64,000 nt of DNA from Kribbella sp. VKM Ac-2569 (lineage in GTDB: Bacteria; Actinomycetota; Actinomycetes; Propionibacteriales; Kribbellaceae), in contig NZ_SGXJ01000006.1 in assembly GCF_004216905.1 (NCBI RefSeq), positions 1 through 64,000 of the forward strand. The letters are read 5' to 3'. The position numbers and the translations under genes were made by a program. Below the pieces are notes generated by a model that was not told the DNA's origin, ran no database searches, and saw only the letters and a list, made by a program, of their open reading frames with translations. Every line of letters begins with the position of its first letter. The stretch's first letter is position 1. Shown here one piece after another: positions 23,702-32,322 of the stretch.

Positions 23702-26137
23702 GTGACATCACTCAAGACCTTCGACCTGACCACCGACGGCGGTGCGGCCTGGACCGTGCAAGCGGTCGAAGGTCCGGCACCTGACGGCCTGATCGGACGC
23801 GCCGTGGCCGCGACCGTGCCGGGCGAGGTGCACACCGACCTGCTCGCCGCCGGTGAGATCCCGGACCCGTTCGACGGCGACAACGAGTCGGCGCTGCACT
23901 GGATCGGCCGCACCCGCTGGAGTTTCCGGACCACGTTCAGCTGGGTCGCCGATGGCAACGAGCGGCAGGAGCTGGTGGCCGAGGGTCTGGACACGGTCGC
24001 GACGGTCACGCTGAACGGCCAGGAACTCGGCCGGACGGCGAACCAGCATCGCTCGTACCGGTTCGACGTCACCGGCGCACTGGTTGCCGGGGACAACGAG
24101 CTGGTGATCGAGTTCGAGGGGCCGGTGGCGGCGGCCGAGGCGGAGCGGGCGAAGGTCGGCAGCTGGCCGCACACGAACCTGCACCCATACAACGAGCTGC
24201 GGAAGATGGCCTCGAACTTCGGGTGGGACTGGGGACCGGACGTCGCGACCGCGGGGATCTGGCGGCCGATCCGGATCGAGTCCTGGTCCGGCGTACGCAT
24301 CGACTCGGTCCGGCCGCTCGCGGGCGCCGACGGTGTTCTGAACACCTTTGTCTCATTGGTCTGGACCGACACCGCCGCCGAGTACGCCACCGTCACCGTG
24401 GACGTCGGCGGGACGACGCAGTCCGTGAGCGTGAAGCCCGGCACCGACACCGCCGTCGTCACCAACAGGGTCCCCGCGGTGGATCTCTGGTGGCCGCGAG
24501 GGTATGGCGAGCAGCCGTTGTACGACGTGACGGTGACGCTGGCCGACGACGCGTGGACCGGCCGGGTCGGCTTCCGGGATATCAGCGTGAACGTTGCCCC
24601 GGACAACGACGGTACGCCGTTCGTACTGTCCGTGAACGGCAAGCCGATCTATGTCCGCGGCGCGAACTGGATCCCCGACGACGCGTTCGTCACCCGGCTG
24701 AACGCGGACACGTACCGGACGAGCATCGAGGACGCGGTCGACGCCGGCATGAACCTGCTGCGCGTCTGGGGCGGCGGGATCTACGAGAGCGAAGACTTCT
24801 ACGACGTCTGCGACGAGCTGGGAATCCTTGTCTGGCAGGACTTCCTGTTCGCGTGTGCGGCGTACTCCGAGGACGAGCCGCTCCGGAGCGAGGTCGAGGC
24901 CGAGGCGCGCGAGGCCGTCACGCGGCTGAGCCGGCATGCCAGCCTCGCGGTGTGGAACGGCAACAACGAGAACATCTGGGGGTACGTCGAGTGGGGCTGG
25001 CGGGTCCCGCTCGCCGGGCGGGCGTGGGGCGCGGGGTACTACCTCGACCTGCTGCCGAAGATCGTCGCGGAGCTCGACCCGCGGACGCCGTACTCGGCCG
25101 GCAGCCCGTACTCGTTCGACCAGTTCATCCACCCGAACGACGACCGGCACGGGACCATGCACATCTGGGACGTCTGGAACCAGGTGGACTACACGACGTA
25201 CCGCAAGTACAAGCCGCGGTTCGTGTCAGAGTTCGGGTTCCAGGGGCCGCCGGCGTGGTCGACGCTGACGTCGGTCGTGCACGACTCGCCGCTGGATCCC
25301 TACGGCGATCAGATGCTCGTGCACCAGAAGGCGTTCGAGGGCAACCTCAAGCTGGAGCGAGGACTCGGCGATCACCTGCCGATCTGGAAGAACATCGACG
25401 ACTGGCACTGGACGACGCAGCTGAACCAGGCCCGGGCGATTGCTTACGGCATCGAGCATTTCCGCAGCCTGTTCCCGTTGAACACCGGCGCGGTCGTCTG
25501 GCAGCTGAACGACAACTGGCCGGTGGTCTCGTGGGCGGCTGTCGACGGGCACGGGATCCGGAAGCCGTTGTGGTACGCGTTGAAGCGCGTGTACGCCGAC
25601 CGGCTGCTGACCGTGCAGCCGCGGGAGGACCAGCTGGTCGTTGCCGCGCACAACGACACCGACGCGACCTGGTCGACCGAGGTGACCGTCACGCGCCGTT
25701 CGACCGCGGGCGATGAGGTGCTGGCCCGAGAGACATTCGCGATCGAGATCGCAGCCCGGTCGGCAATTGTCAGCGAGCTTCCGGAGTCGGTTGTGGTTGC
25801 GTCGAACCCGCGCGCCGAGTATCTGGAGGTGCGTGGCGCTGACGACGTCACGGCGTACTGGTACTTCGTCGAGGACACCGAGCTGCAGCTCGCGGGCAAC
25901 GCCTACACGTCCACGGTCACACCGACCGAAGGCGGGTACGACGTGACGGTCAGCGCAACCGCACTGGCGAAGGACCTGGCACTGTTCCCGGACCGGCTGG
26001 ACCCGGAGGCACGAGTCGACTCGTGCCTCATCACCCTCTCCGCAGGCGAGACCCACACCTTCCACGTAACGGGCGCCGCCGCCCCGGAGGAGGTCGCCGT
26101 ACCGGTCCTGCGCTCGGCAAACGACCTACTGAACTGA
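23702..26137 (+). CDS. Glycoside hydrolase family 2, beta-mannosidase
   Basis: 811 residues from GTG 23702 with GGGAG upstream. N-terminal jelly roll (VPGEVHTDLLAAGEIPDPF), immunoglobulin-like domain, then the TIM barrel. Acid/base Glu423 is in WNGNNENIWG and nucleophile Glu510 in FVSEFGFQGPP. GNFGWDWGPD-type residues and NGKPIYVRGANWIPDD are standard for beta-mannosidases. No signal peptide is seen, so it acts on imported manno-oligosaccharides. The operator copy in front ties it to the LacI protein and suggests the whole unit handles a mannose-containing glycan. Confidence 0.93.
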   Translation: MTSLKTFDLTTDGGAAWTVQAVEGPAPDGLIGRAVAATVPGEVHTDLLAAGEIPDPFDGDNESALHWIGRTRWSFRTTFSWVADGNERQELVAEGLDTVATVTLNGQELGRTANQHRSYRFDVTGALVAGDNELVIEFEGPVAAAEAERAKVGSWPHTNLHPYNELRKMASNFGWDWGPDVATAGIWRPIRIESWSGVRIDSVRPLAGADGVLNTFVSLVWTDTAAEYATVTVDVGGTTQSVSVKPGTDTAVVTNRVPAVDLWWPRGYGEQPLYDVTVTLADDAWTGRVGFRDISVNVAPDNDGTPFVLSVNGKPIYVRGANWIPDDAFVTRLNADTYRTSIEDAVDAGMNLLRVWGGGIYESEDFYDVCDELGILVWQDFLFACAAYSEDEPLRSEVEAEAREAVTRLSRHASLAVWNGNNENIWGYVEWGWRVPLAGRAWGAGYYLDLLPKIVAELDPRTPYSAGSPYSFDQFIHPNDDRHGTMHIWDVWNQVDYTTYRKYKPRFVSEFGFQGPPAWSTLTSVVHDSPLDPYGDQMLVHQKAFEGNLKLERGLGDHLPIWKNIDDWHWTTQLNQARAIAYGIEHFRSLFPLNTGAVVWQLNDNWPVVSWAAVDGHGIRKPLWYALKRVYADRLLTVQPREDQLVVAAHNDTDATWSTEVTVTRRSTAGDEVLARETFAIEIAARSAIVSELPESVVVASNPRAEYLEVRGADDVTAYWYFVEDTELQLAGNAYTSTVTPTEGGYDVTVSATALAKDLALFPDRLDPEARVDSCLITLSAGETHTFHVTGAAAPEEVAVPVLRSANDLLN

Positions 26138-26163
26138 CGGCAGGAGATACGCTGCGGGGGTGG

Positions 26164-27624
26164 TCAGTCGACGTTGACGGCGACGTACTTGACGTCCAGG
26201 TACTCGTCGATGCCGACGGTGCCGCCCTCGCGGCCGACGCCGGACTGTTTTACGCCGCCGAACGGTGCGGCGGGGTTGGACACGATGCCCTGGTTGAGGC
26301 CGATCATGCCGGCCTCGAGCCGTTCGGACACCCGGAGCGCGCGGCTCAGGTCCTTGGTGAACAGGTAGGAGACCAGGCCGAACTCGGTGTCGTTCGCCAT
26401 CCGCACGGCCTCGTCCTCGGTCTCGAACGCCGTCAGCGGCGCGACCGGCCCGAAGATCTCCTCCTTCTGCAGCCGGGCACTTCGCGGTACGTCGGCCAGC
26501 ACCGTCGGCTGGAAGAAGTACCCGTTGCCCTCGGCAATCGTCCCGCCGGTCAGCGCGCGGGCGCCCTGCGCGATCGCGTCGGCGACCAGATCGGCGACCT
26601 TGTCCCGCTGCTTCCCGTCGATCAAGGGCCCGACGTCGACGCCGTCCTCGGTGCCGCGGCCGACCTTCAGCGCGGACATCCGCTCGGTCAGGCGGGCCGC
26701 GAACTCGGCCATCACCGACGACTGCACGTAGATCCGGTTGGCCGCCGTACAGGCCTCGCCGCCGTTGCGCATCTTGGCCAGCATCGTGCCTTCGACGGCC
26801 TTGTCCAGGTCCGCGTCCTCGAACACCAGCAGCGGCGCGTTCCCACCGAGCTCCATGCTGGTCCGCAGCACCTGTTCCGACGCCTGCTCGAGCAGCTTGC
26901 GGCCGACCGGGGTCGAGCCGGTGAAGGAGAGCTTGCGGGCACGGCCGTCACGGATCAGCGGTTCCATCACGCCGCCCGCGTCGTGCGTGGTGACCACGTT
27001 GAGCACGCCGGCCGGGAGCCCGGCCTCGGTCATCAGCTCGGCCAGCTTGAGCATCGACAGCGGCGTCTGCGCAGCCGGCTTGATCACCATCGTGCAGCCG
27101 GCAGCGACCGCCGGGCCGATCTTGCGGGCGCCCATCGCCGCGGGGAAGTTCCACGGCGTGATCAGCAGGCATGGGCCGACCGGCTGGCGCATCACCAGGA
27201 AGCGGCTCGCACCGTTCGGCGCGATCTGGTAGCCGCCGTCGATCCGGACCGCTTCCTCGGCGAACCAGCGGAAGAACTCGGCCGCGTAGGCGATCTCGCC
27301 CTTCGATTCGGCGACCGGCTTGCCCATCTCGAGCGTCATCAGCAACGCGAGGTCGTCGACCCGCTCGGTCATCAGCTCATAGGTACGGCGGAGGATCTCG
27401 CCACGTTCCCGTGGTGCGGTTGCGGCCCACTCGGCCTGTGCGGCGACCGCGGCGTCCAGTGCAGCCAGGCCGTCCGCCGGGCTTGCATCGGCCACGTCGC
27501 AGAGCGTCGTACCGGTGGCCGGGTCCTCGACAGCGAGGGACCGGCCGCTGTCGGCCGCCACCCACTTGCCGCCGATGAACAACTCGGTCGGACACGCCTC
27601 GACGACTTCCCGCTCTCGTGACAT
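26164..27624 (-). CDS. gabD: NAD(P)-dependent succinate-semialdehyde dehydrogenase
   Basis: 486 residues. Aldehyde dehydrogenase fold with FTGSTPVGRKLLEQA (cofactor binding), general-base Glu in MELGGNAPLLVFEDADLD and nucleophile Cys292 in NGGEACTAANRIYVQ. Overall similarity is to GabD/SSADH, which oxidises succinic semialdehyde to succinate in 4-aminobutyrate breakdown. Related enzymes accept alpha-ketoglutarate semialdehyde, the last intermediate of hydroxyproline breakdown, and the operon at 54.8-59.7 kb lacks its own dehydrogenase. The gene stands alone here. Confidence 0.9.
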   Translation of the reverse strand: MSREREVVEACPTELFIGGKWVAADSGRSLAVEDPATGTTLCDVADASPADGLAALDAAVAAQAEWAATAPRERGEILRRTYELMTERVDDLALLMTLEMGKPVAESKGEIAYAAEFFRWFAEEAVRIDGGYQIAPNGASRFLVMRQPVGPCLLITPWNFPAAMGARKIGPAVAAGCTMVIKPAAQTPLSMLKLAELMTEAGLPAGVLNVVTTHDAGGVMEPLIRDGRARKLSFTGSTPVGRKLLEQASEQVLRTSMELGGNAPLLVFEDADLDKAVEGTMLAKMRNGGEACTAANRIYVQSSVMAEFAARLTERMSALKVGRGTEDGVDVGPLIDGKQRDKVADLVADAIAQGARALTGGTIAEGNGYFFQPTVLADVPRSARLQKEEIFGPVAPLTAFETEDEAVRMANDTEFGLVSYLFTKDLSRALRVSERLEAGMIGLNQGIVSNPAAPFGGVKQSGVGREGGTVGIDEYLDVKYVAVNVD

Positions 27625-27658
27625 GAGCCTGCCTCTCGACTAGTCGGCAGTACCCACA

Positions 27659-28732
27659 TTAGGCCGTGGCTATGAGGGGCGGTGCAGACCTCGGGACCGT
27701 GCGGACGACCCGGGTCAGCGCGGCTGCGACGTTGCGCAGGATGGACGACCGGATCAGTCCGTCGAAGGCCAGCGGAACGAGCATGAGCTCGTCCGCGGTC
27801 GTCTCGATGACCAGCTCGCCCAGCGCGGCCGCCACGGTCGCACGGGAGCCGACAACGTGCCCCGGGTAGTCCAGCAGCCGTTCAGCCCGGCCGCGCTCGC
27901 GTCCGGTCAGCGGGGGCTCCAGCAACGCCATCAGCTGCCCTGGCGTCGCGCGCGGTCCCGCAGCGGCGAGGCGCGTCTGCACCCGAACGTACTCGGCGAA
28001 CCGGATGAGCGCCTCCTCATCCGAGTCCGCTGCCACCACTCCGACCGTGGCAGCGATGTACGGCCGCGTTTTCGGCCCGGTCGGCTCGAAGTGCTCGCGG
28101 TACGCCGCCATCGCAGCGGGTGTCGTCTCTGCCGCGTAGTGATGCGCCAGGAACACCGGCAGTCCACGTGCGGCGGCTGTCATCGCAGCAGCCGGGCGAT
28201 CGGCCAGTACGAACACAGGTGGTGGCTGCCCGGCCAGCGACAGCCGTACGTCGCCTACCGGTGCCCGTCCTGGCGTTCCGTCGCGCAGGAAGCCGCAGAG
28301 CTCGTCCAACCGCTGCGGAAACGTGTCGCGTGCACCACCGGCGAGTGCAGCCGCAGTGCTAGGTGCAACGCTGCTTTGCTCCGCTACACCGAGGTCGATC
28401 CGACCCGGGTACGCCGCAGCGAGCGCAGCGAACTGCTCAGCAACGACCAGCGGCTGGTGGTTGGTCAGAAGGAGCCCGCCGGCTCCCACCCGGATGCCGT
28501 CCGTGCGCGCGGCCAGAACGGCTGCGAGCACAGCCGGCGCGGCACCGCCGACACCTCGGACGCCATGCTGCTCCCCTAGCCAGAATCTGCGGTATCCGAG
28601 GTCGTCGGCGGTCAGTGCCACCTCCGCGGTTTCCCGGAGCGCGGCCGCAGCCGACTGACCGGGCAGCTGCGGTACGACGTCCAGCACAGAGTGAGCCGAG
28701 ACTGGCAGTCCGGGAGCGACAGGGGTGAGCAC
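27659..28732 (-). CDS. Luciferase-like (LLM class) flavin/F420-dependent oxidoreductase
   Basis: About 357 residues from a GTG at 28732. A start at 28768 would add 12 residues. The N-terminus (SVLDVVPQLPGQSAAAALRE) and LGYRRFWLGEQHGVRGVGGAAPAVLAA are typical of the bacterial luciferase-like TIM barrel, MsnO8-like group. The loop after GRIDLG reads VAEQSSVAPST instead of the common GRAPGTD, an unusual substitution near the expected cofactor phosphate site. It is divergent from the LanM gene, with 235 bp between the two chosen starts. F420-dependent members of this superfamily (LanJC type) reduce dehydroalanine to D-alanine in some lanthipeptides, so a tailoring role is possible but unproven. 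Confidence 0.82.
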   Translation of the reverse strand: MLTPVAPGLPVSAHSVLDVVPQLPGQSAAAALRETAEVALTADDLGYRRFWLGEQHGVRGVGGAAPAVLAAVLAARTDGIRVGAGGLLLTNHQPLVVAEQFAALAAAYPGRIDLGVAEQSSVAPSTAAALAGGARDTFPQRLDELCGFLRDGTPGRAPVGDVRLSLAGQPPPVFVLADRPAAAMTAAARGLPVFLAHHYAAETTPAAMAAYREHFEPTGPKTRPYIAATVGVVAADSDEEALIRFAEYVRVQTRLAAAGPRATPGQLMALLEPPLTGRERGRAERLLDYPGHVVGSRATVAAALGELVIETTADELMLVPLAFDGLIRSSILRNVAAALTRVVRTVPRSAPPLIATA

Positions 28733-28777
28733 CCGACCACATTCGCAGTGGCGGTCCGGATCCCGCATGGGGATTCG

Positions 28778-28808
28778 GCCCCCATCTTCCGGCAGTTATG
28801 CCCCCATC
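28778..28808. promoter_or_regulatory. Direct repeats in the LanM / LLM divergent promoter
   Basis: GCCCCCATC occurs at 28778-28786 and 28800-28808, a 22-bp period equal to two DNA turns, in the control region between the divergent LLM and LanM genes. The complement ATGGGGGCC recurs at 28951-28959. Such repeats suit a cooperative activator, perhaps the LAL regulator at 32.3 kb. This is inference from spacing alone. Confidence 0.35.
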
Positions 28809-28967
28809 CGGAACACGCGGCCCAGCACCCGAATTTGGGGGTTCGCAGCCCTTGCCGCAGCCCTCACCGCGCAGGCAGTGTTCCCGGCGTGCCGGCGGAC
28901 CGTCACCCCTAGGTCGTCACGCCACGACAGGCACTGATTGCGGAGGAAATATGGGGGCCGACTACCC

Positions 28968-31900
28968 ATGCCCGCACCCAGGGGGCGGTGGCAGCCTGAG
29001 CGCGTGCTCAACTCCGCGATCCGCACCGACCAACCAGATGTCTGGTGGTCCGCCGGCCTGCGGCCGCACGAGCTGATCCACGCCCTCACCCGGTCCGCAC
29101 CGGCCTGGGCGGAGTACGTAGAACGCAGCATCTCTCTCCCACCGAGCGCGCCTGCCGCCGGTCGAGACCCTGCAGGGACCGGTGTCACCGGCGGCCACAC
29201 TTCAGGTGGGGCGGCCAGGACAGCGGGTGGGTCCGGCACGGACTGGCGGCAGGCGCTTATGCGTTGCCTGGAGCCGTTGCTCGACTCCGCTCGCCAGGAC
29301 CTGACCGCGGCCGGGCACACCGGAGCCGTCGCCGAGGAGTTTCTGCAACGGCAGGGGCTCCGGCTGGTGCAGCTGGCCTCGCGGACGCTCGTCCTGGAGC
29401 TCGCCCGCGCCCGTGACCGCGGCGAGCTGGCCGGTGACACCCCGGCCGAACGCTTCCTGGACTTCACCCACCGGCTCGTCGGAGGGAGCGAGCTGGCGGA
29501 GTTCCTGGCCGCCTATCCGGTGCTGGCCCGGGTCCTGAGCGAGTCGTGCCGGCAAGGCGTCGAGGGACACCTCGAGCTGGTGGCACGACTCGCCGAGGAC
29601 CGCGAGTCGCTGGTCGCCGGGCTGCTGGACGGCAGGGACCCCGGCGCCCTGACTGCGATCGAGCCCGGCGGCGACCCGCACCGCGGCGGACGCAGCACCG
29701 CGATCCTCACCTTCGCGGACGGTCGGCGGGTGGTCTACAAGCCCCGGTCGCTCGAGCTGCACAACCACTTCAACACGTTCGTGGATTGGCTGAACTCGCG
29801 ATCCGCGCTGGGCATCCGCACAGTGCGGCTGCTCCCCCGCGACGGCTACGGCTGGCTGGAGTACGTCGTCCACGAGCCGTGCACCGATCTGGCCGGCGTA
29901 CGGCGGTTCTACCACCGGCAAGGCGCGCTGCTGGCGTTGCTGTACGTGCTCGACGGCACGGACATGCACTTCGAGAACCTGATCGCAGCGGGCGACCAGC
30001 CGGTGCTGGTCGACCTGGAGACGTTGTTCCACCCCAGTCAGCTGCCGCTGACCGCAGTAAGCCTTGATCCGGCGTACCGCTCGCTGGTCGGCTCGGTCTA
30101 CCGCACTGCGTTGCTGCCGCTGCTCGTGGCGGGTGAACACGGTATCGCGGACGTGTCCGGTCTCGGCGGGGACGACAGCTCGACGGCCCCGATGAGTGTG
30201 GTCGACTGGGCAGACGCCGGGCTGGACTCGATGCATCTGGTACGGCGTCCTGGACGGACCAAGAGCGCCGCCAACCGTCCCGCGCTCGACGGACAGCTGA
30301 TGGAGCCGCGGGATCACGAGACCGCTGTGCTCACAGGGTTCCGGGCCGCGTATGAGGCGATTGCCCGGCACCGTGACGAGTTCCTCGGACCGGACGGTTT
30401 GCTGGCGCAGTGTGGTGCTGACCAGATCCGGTTCGTGCCTCGCAGTACGCGCCTGTACACGAGCTTGCTGGACGAGTCGACGCATCCGGATGCACTGCGT
30501 GACGCGGCGGGCCGGAGTCAACTGCTCGACCTGCTGTGGGATGCGGACGAGTCGCTGCACGCCATCGTTCCGTTCGAGTTGGCCGACCTGTGGGCGGGCG
30601 ACGTACCGCTGTTCACCGCGCGGCCGGACAGCCGGGACGTGTGGGCGTCCGACGGCACTCGCATCGCGGACGTGCTGGCCATCCGGGGCCTGGCTGCGGT
30701 GGAGGCGAAGATCGCGAGCCTCGACGACATCGACGAGCAGCGGCAGGCCTGGCTGATCTCCGCATCTCTCGCCACGCGCCCAGAGCCGATCACGCACGCC
30801 AGCACGACCTCACGACCACACGTCGGGGCGACCGAACCGGACCCCGAGCAACTCCTGTTCGCGGCCGCGGACATCGCCGACGAGATCGTGGCGCAGGTGG
30901 TCAGCGAGAAGGGCGGTGCGGCCAACTGGCTCGGCCTCGAACTGCTCGACGACCACCACTGGGCCGTCCGTCAGATGGGCGCCGGCCTGTCCAACGGCTA
31001 CACCGGTACGGCGCTCTTCCTCGCGCAGGTCGGCGTACTGACCGGCGCGAACAAGTACTGCGAGTTGGCCCGCGATGCGATCCGTCCGATCCCGCAACTG
31101 CTCGAGGCCCTCGCCGGCGACCCGGAGTCCGCCCAACTGATCGGCCCTGGCTTCCACGGGCTCGGGGGCATCAGCTACGGGCTCAACCGGCTGTCCGCAC
31201 TCCTCGGCGACTCCGACCTCGCCAACTGGCTGGCCGCGTCGCTGGAGCTCAGTGAACGGCTCGAGCCGGGTCCCACCGAATTCCCGTCGTACGCCGAAGG
31301 TGCGGCGGGTGGGCTGGCCGCAATGCAAGCAATGCAAGGCTTTCCGGCCGCCGGCCGGCTGGCCGAGCGCTACGCGAATCACCTGGTGACAACCGTCGAG
31401 AGTGGGCTCCGTGGCCGAGTAGCAGCGGACCACGGCTTCGCTCGCGGCTTCCAGGGAATCGCGTGGTCGCTCGGCCAGTACGGCGTACCCGGCGACCGGT
31501 ACCTGGACGCAGCTCGCACGGCGGCCGATCTGGATCGCCGCGACGGCCGCAGTGGGCACGGTGGACCAGGCTGGTGCTCCGGTGACGCTGGAACCGCGCT
31601 GGCGCGCGCCGCGACCGGAGTACCCGCGGACCTCGACGCCTACCTGAGGGCCGCAACAGAACGCCCCGTGCTCGCCGACCTGAGTCTGTGCCATGGCGAG
31701 CTCGGCGCGGTGGAGCCACTCGTGTGGCTCGCCGGACGTGAGTACCCAACTGCAGAGGCGGCACGGCGACGTCGTGCCGGGTTGGTGCTCGCGGCTGTGC
31801 AGCAGTACGGACCGCAATGCGGGACACCCCGTGCCATACCGTCTCCAGGCCTGCTGACCGGTCTGGCAGGAATCGGCTACGGACTGCTCCGTCTTGCGTT

Positions 31901-31982
31901 CCCCGACAGGGTTCCGTCCGTGCTCTTGCTCGAACCAACCAACGGGTCGAGGTGTGGCACAGCACCAACGCCCACACTGTGA
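28968..31982 (+). CDS. Class II lanthipeptide synthetase LanM
   Basis: 1004 residues from ATG 28968. A TTG at 28938 or GTG at 29004 is also possible, and the start is uncertain. Dehydratase domain (about 130-600): Lys258 in VVYKPRSLE, Asp332/His334/Asn337 in DMHFEN, Asp349 and Glu351 in VLVDLETLF, all the residues known from CylM-type LanM. LanC-like cyclase domain (about 640-1004): zinc ligands Cys870 (GWCSGDAG) and Cys908-His909 (LCHGELG). Every key residue is intact, so dehydration and cyclisation should both work. A 71-residue peptide gene starts 13 bp later, the usual place for a precursor, but its C-terminal half lacks Cys. No exporter or protease lies nearby. Confidence 0.92.
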   Translation: MPAPRGRWQPERVLNSAIRTDQPDVWWSAGLRPHELIHALTRSAPAWAEYVERSISLPPSAPAAGRDPAGTGVTGGHTSGGAARTAGGSGTDWRQALMRCLEPLLDSARQDLTAAGHTGAVAEEFLQRQGLRLVQLASRTLVLELARARDRGELAGDTPAERFLDFTHRLVGGSELAEFLAAYPVLARVLSESCRQGVEGHLELVARLAEDRESLVAGLLDGRDPGALTAIEPGGDPHRGGRSTAILTFADGRRVVYKPRSLELHNHFNTFVDWLNSRSALGIRTVRLLPRDGYGWLEYVVHEPCTDLAGVRRFYHRQGALLALLYVLDGTDMHFENLIAAGDQPVLVDLETLFHPSQLPLTAVSLDPAYRSLVGSVYRTALLPLLVAGEHGIADVSGLGGDDSSTAPMSVVDWADAGLDSMHLVRRPGRTKSAANRPALDGQLMEPRDHETAVLTGFRAAYEAIARHRDEFLGPDGLLAQCGADQIRFVPRSTRLYTSLLDESTHPDALRDAAGRSQLLDLLWDADESLHAIVPFELADLWAGDVPLFTARPDSRDVWASDGTRIADVLAIRGLAAVEAKIASLDDIDEQRQAWLISASLATRPEPITHASTTSRPHVGATEPDPEQLLFAAADIADEIVAQVVSEKGGAANWLGLELLDDHHWAVRQMGAGLSNGYTGTALFLAQVGVLTGANKYCELARDAIRPIPQLLEALAGDPESAQLIGPGFHGLGGISYGLNRLSALLGDSDLANWLAASLELSERLEPGPTEFPSYAEGAAGGLAAMQAMQGFPAAGRLAERYANHLVTTVESGLRGRVAADHGFARGFQGIAWSLGQYGVPGDRYLDAARTAADLDRRDGRSGHGGPGWCSGDAGTALARAATGVPADLDAYLRAATERPVLADLSLCHGELGAVEPLVWLAGREYPTAEAARRRRAGLVLAAVQQYGPQCGTPRAIPSPGLLTGLAGIGYGLLRLAFPDRVPSVLLLEPTNGSRCGTAPTPTL

Positions 31983-31995
31983 CAAGGGGAACAGC

Positions 31996-32211
31996 ATGAC
32001 CGCCCAGCACCACGATGTTCAGTCAAACCTTCCGGCCGACCAGCACTGCCCGGAGCCGGAGAGCACCGACCCGCTCGGCCCGATCACGTTGCCGAAGCGG
32101 AGCAAGGTCGGCGCGCGGGCGATGGCCCTCGCGGGGACCGTCGGCCTGAGCGCGTTCGCGGCCGCGGCCGTCGTCGCGGCGCCCGACAGCATTCCCTGGA
32201 CGACGATCTAG
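31996..32211 (+). CDS. Small peptide, putative LanM substrate without core cysteine
   Basis: 71 residues with AAGGGGA before the ATG and only 13 bp from the LanM stop, so translation is probably coupled. The first 38 residues are polar and acidic (MTAQHHDVQSNLPADQHCPE), with Pro-rich PLGPITLPKRSK following. Residues 39-62 are a hydrophobic Ala/Val-rich helix, and the tail is APDSIPWTTI. The only Cys is residue 18, in the polar part. It does not look like a normal class II precursor (no GG-type leader end, no Cys-bearing core). It could be a substrate that is dehydrated but not ringed, a peptide modified near its N-terminus, or a membrane-anchored partner. Confidence 0.72.
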   Translation: MTAQHHDVQSNLPADQHCPEPESTDPLGPITLPKRSKVGARAMALAGTVGLSAFAAAAVVAAPDSIPWTTI

Positions 32212-32242
32212 GTCCAGTCGTCTACGAAACGTTTGACGGAGT

Positions 32243-32271
32243 GGCCGGCTGCCGTCCGAAAGCGGTCGGCC
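32243..32271 (+). terminator. Hairpin after the LanM-linked peptide gene
   Basis: GGCCG (32243-32247) faces CGGCC (32267-32271), with further pairing inside (GCCG/CGGT region), 31 bp after the peptide stop and 51 bp before the LAL regulator. It is probably an attenuating terminator between the two. Confidence 0.45.
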
Positions 32272-32322
32272 CCCCGTCGAACAACCTGCGCCGACAACCA
32301 TCCGTCGTTACAGTTGGCAACC

